From: Vicia villosa
Lineage: Eukaryota > Streptophyta > Magnoliopsida > Fabales > Fabaceae
Length of the DNA stretch: 64,000 bases
NCBI RefSeq assembly: GCF_029867415.1
Contig: NW_026705585.1
Coordinates: 520,070-584,069 of the forward strand
Reading direction: 5' to 3'
This document shows, piece by piece, positions 44,233 to 55,151 of this stretch. Within the stretch, counting starts at the first letter, position 1; each line of letters opens with the position of its first letter. The notes beneath the pieces were generated by a model. It saw only the letters and a list, made by a program, of their open reading frames with translations, did not search any database and was not told the DNA's origin. The translations under genes were made by a program, and so were the position numbers.

Positions 44233-46110
44233 TAAGTCTGGTACTTTGATAGTGGATACTCTAGACATATGACAGGGGCTCAGAAGTTATTGGTGGATGT
44301 CAGGTATCACCTTACAGGGGCTGTCAGATTTGGTGATGGGTTTAAAGAAGAAATTAAAGGAGTAGGAAAATTGATGTGTGCTGGTTCTCTAAATTTAAAA
44401 GATGTTTTTCTTGTAAAAAAGACTATCTGCTAATCGTATTAGCATTAGTCATTTATGTGATTAAGGGTTGTTGGTCAATTTCTCCAAGTCAAAATGTTTA
44501 GTAAAAAACAATAAAGATGTTATTCTAATGAAGGGTATATGGTCTAAAGACAACTGTTATATATGGGAACCTCAAATAACTACTTACTCTTCAACATGTT
44601 CAATAACTAATGAGAATGAAGTGAATCTATGGCACTAGAAACTCGGACACCTCTATCCCAAAAGAATGAAGGAAATCATATCTAAAGGAGCCATTAGAGG
44701 AATTCCATAGCTCAAGAATGAAGAAGGGAAAGTCTGTGATAAGTGTAAAATAAAGAGGCAAACCAGGATGTCACACCCAATGTTGCAACGACAGACTACT
44801 TCCAAAGTGTTGGAACTTATTCACATGGACATAATATGACCAATATAGATAGAAAGCTTGGGTGTAAAAAGGTATGTCTATGTGGTTATAGATTATTTTT
44901 ATGGGTTTACATGGATGAACTTTCTTAGAGAAAAATCAAACACTTTTTAAGTCTTCAAAGATCTCTGTCAAAGCATTCAAGAGGAGCAGAATAGTGTGAT
45001 TGTCAAGTTTACAAGCTACCATGACAAGGAGTTTGAGAATGCAAAATTCTATAAATTTTGTGATTATGTAAGTATTAGTCATGAATTTTCTTCTCAGCAA
45101 GATGGAATTGTTGAGCAAAATACTAGAGCTATACAAGAATTAGCTAGAGTCATGCTTCTTGCTAAGCAATTATCATTGGAGTTTTGGGCTAAAGCTATGA
45201 ATACTGCATGCTATATTCATAACAAGGCCACCATGAGAGGATGTAATTCAACCACTCTCTATGAGCTATGGAAAGAAAGGAAGCCTAAAGTCAAATACCT
45301 TCATATCATTGGAAGTGAATGTTATGTCTTAACTGACAAAGACCAAAAAGGGAAGAAGGATCCCATAAGTGATAAAGGGATATTTATGGGTTACTCTTCT
45401 AGCATAAGGACTTATAGAGTGTTTAACTCTAGAACTAGGGTTACAATGTAATTCATAAATATGGTAATTAAGGATTTTATCATTGAAAAAGAGATGGATG
45501 TCAAACACGATGTTGGAACATATCTTATGCAAACTTGTGAAGCATTAAGGGAGGAAATTTGTGAATTCATAAGCACTAAATTAGTGAGTTCTCAATCCAG
45601 CAAAGGTCTCTCTACTGAAGAACATATAGAGCAATCCAAGGAATTGATTACAAGACACCCTAATGAAGGGGACATCACTGAATTCAATGAGAAAGTATCA
45701 AAAGCTGATGAATGTTTTGCCTTGAGGAATAATCTATATTTCTAGATCAATAAGAAGCAAGTATGTGTTTCTTGGTATACTGCTGAAGCTGAACTTAGGG
45801 AAAAAGAGGGAGTTTCTCTGAACTAATAAGGATGAAACAGATGTTGAAGGATTATAATGTTAAACATGATGTTATGACATTACATGGTGAAAATTAGAAT
45901 TCTAACAGATATCTCATTCAACATGGCTGGAACAAGAACCTTGATAGTTATAGTCAACTAATCAAGAATTTTGTAGAAGGTAAGTTTGTTACTCTACAAC
46001 ATGTGGACAACAAGGAACAACTTACTGTTATGTTTAAAACAAATTAGATTGAGAACATAAGCAGTGGGATTGGAACTTTTACTATTGAGAATTTATAGCA
46101 ATTACAGATA
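44233..46110 (+). pseudogene. copia pol pseudogene
   Basis: Protease motif YFDSGYSRHMTGA near 44240 (normal Cys replaced by Tyr). The integrase region at 44996-45451 retains QQDGIVEQNTRAIQELARVM, FWAKAMNTACYIHNKATM and YELWKERKPKVKYLH. The usual RSD motif is degraded. After 45745 the frame passes to a vestige of RNase H (SWYTAEAE near 45773; LIKNFVEGKFVTLQHVD near 45955). Reverse transcriptase is deleted between them. Stops are frequent. Confidence 0.7.
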
Positions 46111-46979
46111 TGAAGAAATGCAACTGTTACTACATCTTTATCTATTCTTTGAGGCATGATAAGCATATACAAATTGCTATTGATAAGCGATGGAATAAAG
46201 GATCTCTGCAAGATAGAAGGGTTGGTGACAGCAACAAGGAGTGCATAAGGGTATTTGACAAGGGCAAGAAGTGGAAGACCACCTGAAGATGATCAAGTAT
46301 GTGTTTTTCCATCTGAGTTTGTGTGTTTCCATCTGAAGTTGTATGGTTCCATTGAGATTTTGTTCTTCCATCTATGTTTATTGCTTGTGTGCAATGTGTG
46401 TGATTCTATTTGTGTTTACATTAACTCTACTTTTGCTGTCAATTTTTGGCTAAAAAAGGGGAGTAAAGGGTTCGTGTATTTTGTTTGTCCTAATGTTATG
46501 ACACATGTATTGACATGTTGATTAGCATGCTGATAGAAATGTGATGCTGCTAAGGGGAGAGTAGTTATTGTGGTTGCTTGTTGTACATAACTATTTAGTG
46601 GGAACATGGTAGTCTTTCATGCTTGTTGGTGCTATTACTGTTGCTATTATTGATGTGATTTGTGTTCATGATGTCTTACCTGATGTTCTGACATCTTGCC
46701 TAATATGGAGAATCAGAATATGAGGTTGATTTATCTTCTGTTGCATGTGCCTGTGATGTATGAACTTGGAGAGTTCATATTTGGTGATATGGGTTTTCCC
46801 TTTGAGGGGGAGTATTGGTTCTGTATGATAGGGGAGTAATATCCCTATCTGATTGTACAAGCTCTTGAGCTGTGTTGATTTGTTCAAAGTTTACTTACAT
46901 GTTCTCGTGTAACTTGTGTTATGGTTTTATTCCTATCTCTTGTATTTATTGTGCTTTGGTTGTTAAAGCCAAAATTTTC

Positions 46980-46992
46980 CAAAGGGGGAGAT
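46980..46992 (+). promoter_or_regulatory. Polypurine tract of the decayed copia element
   Basis: CAAAGGGGGAGAT directly before the 3' LTR TGTTAG. Same sequence as the tract at 62112-62122. Confidence 0.75.
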
Positions 46993-47134
46993 TGTTAGAT
47001 CCATGGTTTTAAGATTGCCATAAATTTTGCTAAAACATGGTTCTTAACTGATGTTGAGCAAGATGCCATGACATCTTGGCCAACTGGTACAACAGAGTTT
47101 GTTGTTACTATTTTTGACAGATGTTGTGACACGT
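46993..47134 (+). repeat. Truncated 3' LTR of the decayed copia element
   Basis: Aligns with the first part of the 41621 LTR (TGTTAGATCCATG, AACATGGTTCTTAACTGATG). Homology stops at about 47134, where a new TGTTAG-starting LTR begins. Confidence 0.75.
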
Positions 47135-48044
47135 TGTTAGATGGAAATTTTGACGACATGAAAATACTGAGTTAAAGCAATGATTATTGAAAAACGAGTT
47201 AGTTTGAAACGAAATTTACGTTTATCTCATGAAGATTTCGACTAACAAGATCATGGGTGATTTTATTTTGCTAAGTGTTGGCAAAAAGTCTTATTTTCGT
47301 GAAGCATATGAGACTTAAGATATTTTGGAAGCTTCGAAGAGAAGTATTTTGACGGCCGTGTTGGTTGATTTGCACTTAGGAAGGAGATTTCAAATTCAAA
47401 AAGATTGGTCTTATCTAAAAGGACGCGTGGAAGTCTGAGGATTCGAAGGACATGCAAACAACGAATGTGGAACTTTATTAGGAAAAGACCGTTACGGTCG
47501 AATTAGTATAAGTTATAATCTTAGCGTTATGATTTAGTGTGTTAAAGTTCAGTACAAACACTCAATATCACTCGAAGTACCAACGTTTACCAAGAAAAGA
47601 GTTTTTGAGAATGTACGTATGATTCACCAGATTTTATTTAATTGTCAATTTACTTTTACAAAAGTTCTTTTAATTCCTTTTACCTTTACGCCAAAGTCTC
47701 TTTACTTTCATGTATTCATTTCCCATAGCATTACAATTCCTTATCAATCTAGTCGATCTTGTGAGTAACCAAACATATATCTTTGTTTTGGAAGACTAGC
47801 GCTTGTTTACTGAATTCCACAGTAAACAAATTGACAAGCTCAGTGGAACCAGTGGCTAGTTTGTGTCACAAATTTGTGTTTGTGTTATCTTTTATTTTGT
47901 TTCAATTTTTTAACGTTGTTGCATGAGATTAAGGAGTGGAATATTAGACAATACCAACTTACCAGTGATAAAAAGGAAATATAATAGGATGATGGTTAAC
48001 CCTTCCAATAACAATGTAGAACAAATTCCTCCTCCGATAGGAAA
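47135..48044 (+). mobile_element. gypsy LTR with primer site and gag start
   Basis: An LTR-like block from TGTTAGATGGAAATTTTGAC (47135) to ATTCCACA (47821). The primer-like site TTGACAAGCTCAGTGGAACC (near 47829) is close to the TTGGCACGCCCAGTGGGACC site of some plant gypsy elements. A short gag-like start (MVNPSNNNVEQIPPPIG, about 47991) follows. It breaks off at about 48044, where integrase sequence begins. The LTR has no second copy in the window. Confidence 0.5.
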
Positions 48045-48632
48045 AACATCACTTCATCTCCATCGAGCATCCACAAACCAACGGGCAGGCTGAAGCCGTA
48101 AACAGAGTAATTCTTCGGGGACTCAAACCCCATCTAGGAGAAGCCAAAAAGAGGTGGGTCGAAGAGCTGCACAACGTTCTCTGGGCCTACAAGACGACAC
48201 CCCATTCCACCATCGGGGAGTCCCCCTTCAGGTTAACTTGCGGAACCGAGGCGGTAATTCCCGTTGAAACCAGGGAATCGTCCCAACAAACAAAATCTCC
48301 CCTCGGAGAGGAGATGAAAGACAAAGCTCTGGGAGAAGAACTCTACTTAGTCGAGTAAATATGATTAGGAGCGGCCCTCCATTAATCCATATTAAAATAA
48401 AAAATAACTTTGCGCTACGATGCCAAAGTCATAGAACGCGAGTTCTTGATCGGCAGCCTAGTTCTACGCAGAAATATGAAGGATTCACACGAAGGGAATC
48501 TCACCCCAAATTGGGACGAACCTTATCGCGTCTGAGGAAAAATCGAGAATGGTGCCTATTACCTTGAAAACTTACACGGGGAACAACTTGCTCGATCCTG
48601 GAATGCTGAAAAGCTTAGACAATATTATAGTT
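48045..48632 (+). pseudogene. gypsy integrase C-terminal relic
   Basis: Starts inside the integrase core with EHPQTNGQAEAVNRVILRGL, then WVEELHNVLWAYKTTPHSTI and ESPFRLTCGTEAVIPVE. The catalytic Glu lies within QAEAVNR. A stop and frameshifts occur near 48355-48540. The end, YYLENLHGEQLARSWNAEKL near 48555-48620, is the usual C-terminus of Tat-type pol. The upstream DDE residues and all other domains are missing at this locus. Confidence 0.8.
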
Positions 48633-49499
48633 AAGGCTGAGTTCCAGACTGTTAGTCATCCAGTCTGTTTTATAAAAACAAAACTCTCCCCACCACGGAG
48701 GTGTGTCGTGGTACCAAAGGCGAATATTCACTCGTCCATCCGAGTGAAATCTTAGCCCGATGGGGATACCTATATCTAGCTTCGCTATTGCAGTGCCTGC
48801 CATGCAGAACACCCATCTCGTGATAGGAACGTTCATGCCGCGAGCTCGAGACCACAACCGCAGCCACGACCTTGTCGTTCACCGGGATTCGCTCTCATTT
48901 CCCCGGCCTATTTCTTGCATGATCAAAAGACAAACATTATCGAGGAACCTCAAAATTTAACATACATCAGTAAAGGCAGTTAAAAAATGTCAACCACAAG
49001 GGCCGATGTTGTCCAGTTGTTAGAAAAATCACGGGCACATAGGCCCCCCAAGAAAATTTACGTGCATAGCCCTTTTGTTCAAACAGACATACAAATTTGG
49101 TATGCAGGCCGAGCCAACAAACGAGCGAGCAGGCCTGACCAAAAAAATAACTTCAAATAACTATTCTTCATGATCACCATCAAAAGGAGGAGGAGACTCA
49201 AGAGAAGGAGGAATCAGCTGCATGTCGACCACTTAAGTCAACAACCCAATGCCCTCAGTGTTGAGCCCAGGGTTTATCACCTCGAGTTGGGTCACCGCGA
49301 GATCAAAACCTTCCTGGCCCATCTCCTAGCAGTCTGACTGTAAAGCTTTGATCTTTTAAACGATCTCACCGCAAGACTTCAAGGCCTTCAGATCATCAGT
49401 TTCATCGTCGGCAGGCGCAAAAGCGGCCTTCAAATCCCCCTCCAAAATTTTCTTCTCCAAATTCCAATCCTCGTACTTATTGGACAGATCATTCCCCTT
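48633..49499. other. gypsy 3' non-coding region
   Basis: Downstream of pol in a Tat-type element. No strong ORF. It includes pyrimidine- and purine-rich stretches and ends where the antisense ORF begins on the other strand. Confidence 0.4.
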
Positions 49500-50988
49500 C
49501 TTCTTCAGCTTGTCTTTGGCAATGCCTTTGCAACACCATCTTCATCTAACTTCTTCGTCCGGGACAACAGGTTGATATCCTCGATCCTCTGAGTGTCCGT
49601 CGGAGTAACACTCAAGAGTAAATTTCCAAAATATTCGTCCTCGGAGAAGCACGGAGGAACAAGGAAAGCTCGATTGTAGGACATGTTATGTACATGGTCG
49701 CCATTGTGACCCCTCTTCCTCTTAATGAGATCATGCACAAGAGCCCGGGACAATGTTGACAACTGGAGATGACGAGTTAGAGCCATCCCTAGCCTAAATT
49801 GGAGGAGGGGCAAAGAAGCTCGGTTTCCTTTGCTTCGTCCTCTTGATATCATGTGCCATATTGGTCAACTTCTCATTAGCGGTTAACATGTTATTTGCAA
49901 AAAGAAAAAACAACGTGGGGCAGTACTGACAAAAATAGGCACGAGCATTGGATAAAACACATTCAAGATACCTAAAAGTGCCTTCATCTCTCCAGGTGTC
50001 TTACACGCGAGGAGAGCTTTTGTATTGATAGCTCGAGCTTCCCATATGAGCTTGCCATCTTCGTCAACTATATTGGTTCCCTCCTTCGTTACCCATTTGG
50101 AGGTGAGGAAACCATCAGCAAACCTACATAGAACCACACAAAATATTTTGTCCTCCTAATCCAACTCTACATCCTCGAATGAGTAAAATCGAGGCCATTT
50201 CCTGAAGTGCCCGTTGTACCAGTGGAAGGGAAATAGAGAGATCAATTCGGTCTGAATCTGACCATCCTTGTCATAGAGCATATTGTCTTCATTGTTAACC
50301 AAAGTCACCAACTCTAGAGCAGAAGCATTGGCCTTCTCGCTGTCCAGGCAAACAAGATAATACATATCCTTAAAGTAACGAACATAGTCCACGAACATTT
50401 TAAATAACCTCTTCTCGAAATTTTTAGAGAGACCCAATTGTGCCTCCTCTTATCAACGACCAGAATGGCCTTCGATTCTGCCTCATGGAGGGATATAGAG
50501 TTGTCCCCGTTAAAGAGCCCCCTGGTTGAGATAGTAAGGGATAACACAAATTCCCCCCCCCCCCCGACAGGGGGCCCTACCCTCATCGGTCAGATTGACC
50601 CTTGGAAGCTCTTCACTCAGCAGACGTTTCGCCCAGTTCTCGGGAGGAGTCTAGCTACGCCTGGCGCGAGGAGGTACCCCCAGAGTTATCGATCCTGGCG
50701 TGTTATTAGACCTGGGAGGTGCGACTCTTAGGAAATTTTTAACGCCCTGGAGGCCGCCAGATTGACCATACGCACTTGCAAGTTCTCCATTTTTCTTGAA
50801 ACAAGCAAAGCAACATGGTAAGCACGGAAAAAAGAGAGAGAAGTTAAACACTAGTTACAAACACACTCCCTACCTAGCAGCTCTAACGCTTCCTTGTCGA
50901 AATCATAGTCGAGGAGCATTTTTTGTTTATATACCGAGAAGAATAGACTTGTTCCCCCTCATCGTTCAAAATAAAGCTACCATCTTTT
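49500..50988 (-). pseudogene. Tat-type antisense ORF (putative gypsy-type domain)
   Basis: On the minus strand, opposite to pol, blocks of protein sequence follow each other: GSFILNDEGEQVYSSRYIN (about 50988-50900), NGELASAYGQSGGLQGVKNF, FNGDNSISLHEAESKAILVV, RLFKMFVDYVRYFKDMYYLV, LFPFHWYNGHFRKWPRFYSF (about 50210) and KTPGEMKALLGIL (about 49970). Such antisense ORFs between pol and the 3' LTR are known for Tat-lineage gypsy elements and match the 'putative gypsy type transposon' domain family. A GT-AG pair at 50873/50795 could be a 79-bp intron. At least two frame breaks and a stop at 50158 make it a pseudogene. A minus-strand SIRE insertion cuts it at 50989. Confidence 0.6.
50556..50570. 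repeat. Poly-C run
   Basis: About 13 consecutive C within the antisense ORF region. Such a run is prone to length errors and may account for one of the frame breaks. Confidence 0.8.
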
Positions 50989-52197
50989 TGAAGGATAGAA
51001 AAACACTTAGAAAGGGGGGGTTTGAATAAGTGTAGTCTAAAAACTTGAACGATAAAAACAATATGCACAGTTATTTTTATCCTGGTTCGTTGTTAACTAA
51101 ACTACTCCAGTCCACCCCCACGGAGTGATTTACCTCACCTGAGGATTTAATCCACTAATCGCAACAGATTACAATGGTTTTCCACTTAGTCCGCGACTAA
51201 GTCATCTAGAGTATCCTGATCACAACTTGATCACTCCAGGAACAAATGCTTAGACACAAGCTAAGACTTTCTTAGAGTATCCTGACCACCACGTGATCAC
51301 TCTAATTACAACTGCTTAGACACAAGCTAAGACTTCCTAGAGTATCCTGATCAACACTTGATCACTCTAGTTACTTACAAATTAATGTAATCAAATAAGA
51401 GTTTTACAATGCTTCTTAAAAGCTATAATCACAACAGTGATATTTCTCTTAACGTTTAAGCTTAATCTCACTAATATATTACAGCAGCAATGTAGTGAGC
51501 TTTGATGAAGATGAAGTTTCTGAGCTTTGAATTGAGCAGCGTTTCAGCAAGTTTTTCAGAATAGTTTCGTTCAGAATTGGTAACCTTGCTTCTCATCAGA
51601 ACTTCATATTTATAGGCGTTTGAGAAGATGACCGTTGAACGCATTTAATGCTTTGCATGTTCCGTACAGCTTTGCATTTAATGTTTCACGCTTTTGTCAA
51701 CTACCTCGAGCCTTGTTCACGCGGTGTCTACTGTCGTTGCCTTTAATAGCTTCCAACGTTCCTTTTGTCAGTCAGCGTAGCCTGCCACCTGTACTTTCTT
51801 CTGATCTGATGTTTGAATATAATATTTAAATATCATCAGAGTCAAACAGCTTGGTGCATAGCATCTTCTTGTCTTCTGACCTTGAAGTGCTTCTAAGCGT
51901 GATACCATGAGAACTTTAGTGCTTCTGCTTCTGATCTCAAGTTCTTCTGATGCTTCCATAGACCCATGTTCTGATTCTGCCTTGACCATCTTCTGATGTC
52001 TTGCCAGACCATGTTCTGATGTTGCATGCTGAACCTTCTGAGACAAAGCTTCTGAGCGCTGATTTGTGCATACTCTTTATATATTTCCTGAAATGGAAAT
52101 TGCAATGTATTAGAGTACCACATTATCTCACACAAAATTCATATCCTTGTTATCATCAAAACTAAGAATATTGATCAGAACAAATCTTGTTCTAACA
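50989..52197 (-). repeat. 3' LTR of the minus-strand SIRE-type element
   Basis: 1209 bp. Read on the minus strand it starts TGTTAGAACAAGATTTG at 52197 and ends ...CTATCCTTCA at 50989. It differs from the 53854 and 62123 LTRs at many more positions than those differ from each other, so it belongs to an older insertion. It landed in the Tat antisense ORF. Confidence 0.9.
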
Positions 52198-52439
52198 ATC
52201 TCCCCCTTTTTGATGATGACAAAAACATATATAAATGATATGAATTTGCGATCAGAAAGAGCAGACGGCTAAAGACAAATTACACAGCTATAGCATAAGC
52301 ATGTGAATATGTCTCCCCCTGAGATTAACAATCTCCCCCTGAGATGAATAATCTCCCCCTGAAATAAATACTCGAAGAACTTTTAATAATAAAAGACTTC
52401 CCTGATTATTTCGGTAGAGACGATCACATAAGCTTCTTG

Positions 52440-52790
52440 CTTCTGATAATTCATAGCTTCTGACTTCTGCTTCCATTGGACAGCTTCAGAACTTGAATTT
52501 CTTTAGATCCCTAGAACACTCACAGCTTCTGATTCCTGCTTCCATTTAGGACAGCTTCAGAACTTGAATTTCTTTGATCTTCAGAACATTCACAGCTTCT
52601 GATTCATGCTTCCATTTAGGACAGCTTCAGAACTTGAATTTCTTTGATCTTCAGAACATTCACAGCTTCTGATTCATGCTTCCATTTAGGACAGCTTCAG
52701 AACTTGAGTTTTCTGGATCTTTAGAACATTCACAGCTTCTGATTTCTGCTTCCCTCGGATAGCTTCAGAGCTTTGAATTTCTTTTTACAT
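52440..52790 (-). repeat. 70-bp tandem repeat, about four full units
   Basis: ACAGCTTCAGAACTTGA starts at 52480, 52551, 52621 and 52691, with a weaker copy near 52752. The period is 70 bp and the two middle units are nearly identical. It lies in the 3' non-coding region of the minus-strand element. The plus-strand copy has one unit fewer. Confidence 0.85.
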
Positions 52791-53664
52791 CACTTCATGC
52801 TAGATTGTATCAGAATATTGTTGAATGTACCAGAGCATCATCAGAGCATCTCTACATCCTGAAATGTTACAGAACAAAACTAAACGACAAAAGTCAGCAT
52901 GAATGAGTTAGAACATAAAATGCGTATCAGAACACAAAAAATGTATCAGAGCCATATAAGCCACATAGAATATATCAGATCCAATAGACAATGTATCAGA
53001 GCAAATAGACAATAATTTGGATCATATTCTATTATCAGAATTTTTGATCATTCTTCCTTATTGCTTCTGATTTTGAAGCTTCCTAGCACTCAGCTTGCTT
53101 CAAGAATTCCAAGAGATATTTCTGATCATTCTTCCTTCTTGCTTCTGATTCTGAAGCTTCCTAGCACTCAGCTTGCTTCAAGAATCCAAGAACTTGATTC
53201 ATCATCTTGTTGCTTCTCATGTTGGTCTTGAATCTTTGATTCCTGCAACAACACAACTTAGAAACATATGAAGCTTGCAGCTTCTGTTAGTAAATGTGGG
53301 GTCTTTTTACTCGATAACTGATAATATTAATCAGATCATTTATCATATATTTTCTCCCCCTTTTTGTCATAACATCAAAAAGCATAAAAAGATTCAGATG
53401 TAAAGCAAGAGACAAAAGGAAAGAAACATAAATAACTTTTCATTGATTTCAACAAGAGTTATGCAGAATAAGCTTTTCATAGATTAACCAAGTAGGATTA
53501 CAAAAGAGGAATGCAGGAAAACAGATGCAACAAGGAAAGAAAACTACAAAGACTTAAAGCCTAAGACTCTATCCTACGCAAAGACTGCGCAAACAACTCA
53601 AGAACCCTCTGGTCTTCAGTTTGTTCAGCCATGGAAGCTTGAAAACTCTTCATGCCTGTCCAGA

Positions 53665-53844
53665 CTAGAACCTCCACTGTAGGAGAGATCCAAGAGACCA
53701 AAGAGGAAGTGAGGGACAGTTCAAAGACAGGGAGCTAATGTTGTAAACGGGCTCCAGTGACTCAAGAATGTCTTCTTCCTTTGGATAAATGTTGATAACA
53801 GCATTGAAGAAGAGATCTGTCTTGACAGAGACTTGGAGAGCCAT
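53665..53844 (-). CDS. Small post-pol ORF of the minus-strand element, 59 codons
   Basis: MALQVSVKTDLFFNAVINIY begins at 53844, and the frame stays open through ESLEPVYNISSLSLNCPSLP to a stop at 53665. The homologous ORF of the plus-strand copy is at 60660-60839, also open. It sits where SIRE elements may carry an env-like gene, but it is far too short and has no membrane or coiled-coil signature. Function unknown. Confidence 0.4.
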   Translation of the reverse strand: MALQVSVKTDLFFNAVINIYPKEEDILESLEPVYNISSLSLNCPSLPLWSLGSLLQWRF

Positions 53845-53848
53845 CCCA

Positions 53849-53853
53849 AGATA
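53849..53853. repeat. Target-site duplication AGATA, left
   Basis: Precedes the 5' LTR of the plus-strand SIRE-type element. The same bases follow the 3' LTR at 63335-63339. Confidence 0.95.
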
Positions 53854-54435
53854 TGTTAGAACAAGATTTGTTCTGATCAATATTCTTAGTTTTGATGATA
53901 ACAAGGATACGAATTTTGTGTGAGATAATGTGGTACTCTAATACATTGCAATTTCCCTTTCAGGAAATATATAAAGAGTATGCACAACTCAGCGCTCAGA
54001 AGCTTTGTCTCAGAAGGTTCAGCATGCAACATCAGAACATGGTCTGGCAAGACATCAGAAGATGGTCAAGGCAGAATCAGAACATGGGTCTATGAAAGCA
54101 TCAGAAGAACTTGAGATCAGAAGCAGAAGCACTGAAGTTCTCATGGTATCACGCTCAGAAGCACTTCAAGGTCAGAAGACAAGAAGATGCTATGCACCAA
54201 GCTGTTTGACTCTGATGATATTCAATTATTATATTCAAACATCAGATCAGAAGAAAGTACAGGTGGCAGGCTACGCTGACTGACAAAAGGAACGTTGGAA
54301 GCTATTAAAGGCAACGTCAGTAGACACAGCGTGAACAAGGCTCGAGGTAGTTGACAAAAGCGTGAAACATTAAATGCAAAGCTGTACGGAATACGCAAAG
54401 CATTAAATGCGCTCAACGGTCATCTTCTCAAACGC

Positions 54436-54444
54436 CTATAAATA
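54436..54444 (+). promoter_or_regulatory. TATA box of the SIRE-type LTR
   Basis: CTATAAATA in a GC-balanced context (ACGCCTATAAATATGAAG). The same site recurs at 62705 in the 3' LTR. Placement in the middle of the LTR is as expected for the U3/R border. Confidence 0.65.
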
Positions 54445-54685
54445 TGAAGTTCTGATGAGAAGCAAGGTTAACGATTCTGAACGAAACTATTCTGAAAAAC
54501 TTGCTGAAACGCTGTTCAATTCAAAGCTCAGAAACTTCATCTTCATCAAAGCTCACTACATTTCTGTTGTAATATATTAGTGAGATTAAGCTTAAACGTT
54601 AAGAGAAATATCACTGTTGTGATTATAGCTTTTCAGAAGCATGTGTAATACTCTTAGAATTGATTACATTAATTTGTAAGTAACT

Positions 54686-54870
54686 AGAGTGATCAAGTGT
54701 TGATCAGGATACTCTAGGAAGTCTTAGCTTGTGTCTAAGCAGTTGTAATTAGAGTGATCACGTGGTGGTCAGGATACTCTAAGAAAGTCTTAGCTTGTGT
54801 CTAAGCATTTGTTCCTGGAGTGATCAAGTTGTGATCAGGATACTCTAGAAGACTTAGTCGCGGACTAAGT
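54686..54870. repeat. Three imperfect 65-67 bp tandem repeats in the LTR
   Basis: Units start at 54686, 54751 and about 54818. Each begins AGAGTGATCA-like and continues GTNNTGRTCAGGATACTCTA then GTCTTAGCTTGTGTCTAAGC. TGATCA boxes on both sides of a short spacer could form hairpins. The same array occurs in the 3' LTR (from 62955) and in the minus-strand LTR (about 51190-51365). Confidence 0.85.
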
Positions 54871-55066
54871 GGAAAACCATTGTAATCTGTTGCGATTAGT
54901 GGATTAAATCCTCAGGTGAGGTAAATCACTCCGTGGGGGTGGACTGGAGTAGTTTAGTTAACAACGAACCAGGATAAAAATAACTGTGCAATTTATTTTT
55001 ATCGTTCAAGTTTTTAGACTACACTTATTCAAACCCCCCCTTTCTAAGTGTTTTTCTATCCTTCAA

Positions 55067-55080
55067 TTGGCATCAGAGCG
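55067..55080 (+). promoter_or_regulatory. Primer-binding site of the SIRE-type element
   Basis: TTGGCATCAGAGCG one base after the LTR. It is the initiator-Met tRNA site typical of copia (TGGTATCAGAGC) with one change. Confidence 0.85.
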
Positions 55081-55151
55081 CCGGTTCTAAAGTGCAAGCA
55101 TTTAACCGTGTTTATAAAAGATTCAGGAAGAGAAAAACGCTTCAGTAAAAG

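Larger units (their letters stand above)
41621..47134 (+). mobile_element. Decayed Ty1/copia element with long LTR
   Basis: 5' LTR 41621-42833, gag from 42901, protease, integrase C-terminal part, a trace of RNase H, long 3' non-coding region, polypurine tract and the first 142 bp of a 3' LTR that is interrupted at 47134. Dozens of stops are present. Reverse transcriptase is essentially missing. The LTR length (about 1.2 kb) and polypurine tract AAAGGGGGAGAT before TGTTAG match those of the SIRE-type elements further right, so it belongs to the same broad group but a different family. Confidence 0.8.
50989..53853 (-). mobile_element. SIRE-type copia, minus strand: 3' LTR and 3' region
   Basis: The left part of a minus-strand element whose other part resumes at 63335. 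From right to left it contains a 59-codon small ORF, the 3' non-coding region with CTTCAGAAC repeats, the polypurine tract at about 52198-52208, and the 3' LTR. The family is the same as the plus-strand element inserted in it, shown by near-identical LTR and 3' region. Its pol lies beyond the end of the window. Confidence 0.9.
53854..55065 (+). repeat. 5' LTR of the plus-strand SIRE-type element
   Basis: Starts TGTTAGAACAAG, ends CTATCCTTCA, 1212 bp. The TATA-like CTATAAATA at 54436 fits a promoter in U3, so the transcript would begin about 30 bp later. Three imperfect 65-67 bp repeats with TGATCA boxes lie at 54686-54870. The 92-codon frame at 54005-54283 is LTR sequence, not a gene. Confidence 0.95.

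Noticed and set aside
51768..52046. A 92-codon ORF (MSQKVQHATSEHG...) present three times (51768-52046 minus, 54005-54283 and 62274-62552 plus)
   Set aside because: All three lie at the same place inside the SIRE-type LTR, upstream of the TATA box. They are similar because the LTR is repeated, not because a gene is conserved; the sequence is a low-complexity CAGAAG-rich frame.
52440..52790. Regular 70-bp repeats that could suggest a CRISPR-like array or satellite
   Set aside because: There is no repeat-spacer structure; the whole 70 bp repeats and it is part of a retrotransposon 3' region in a plant genome.
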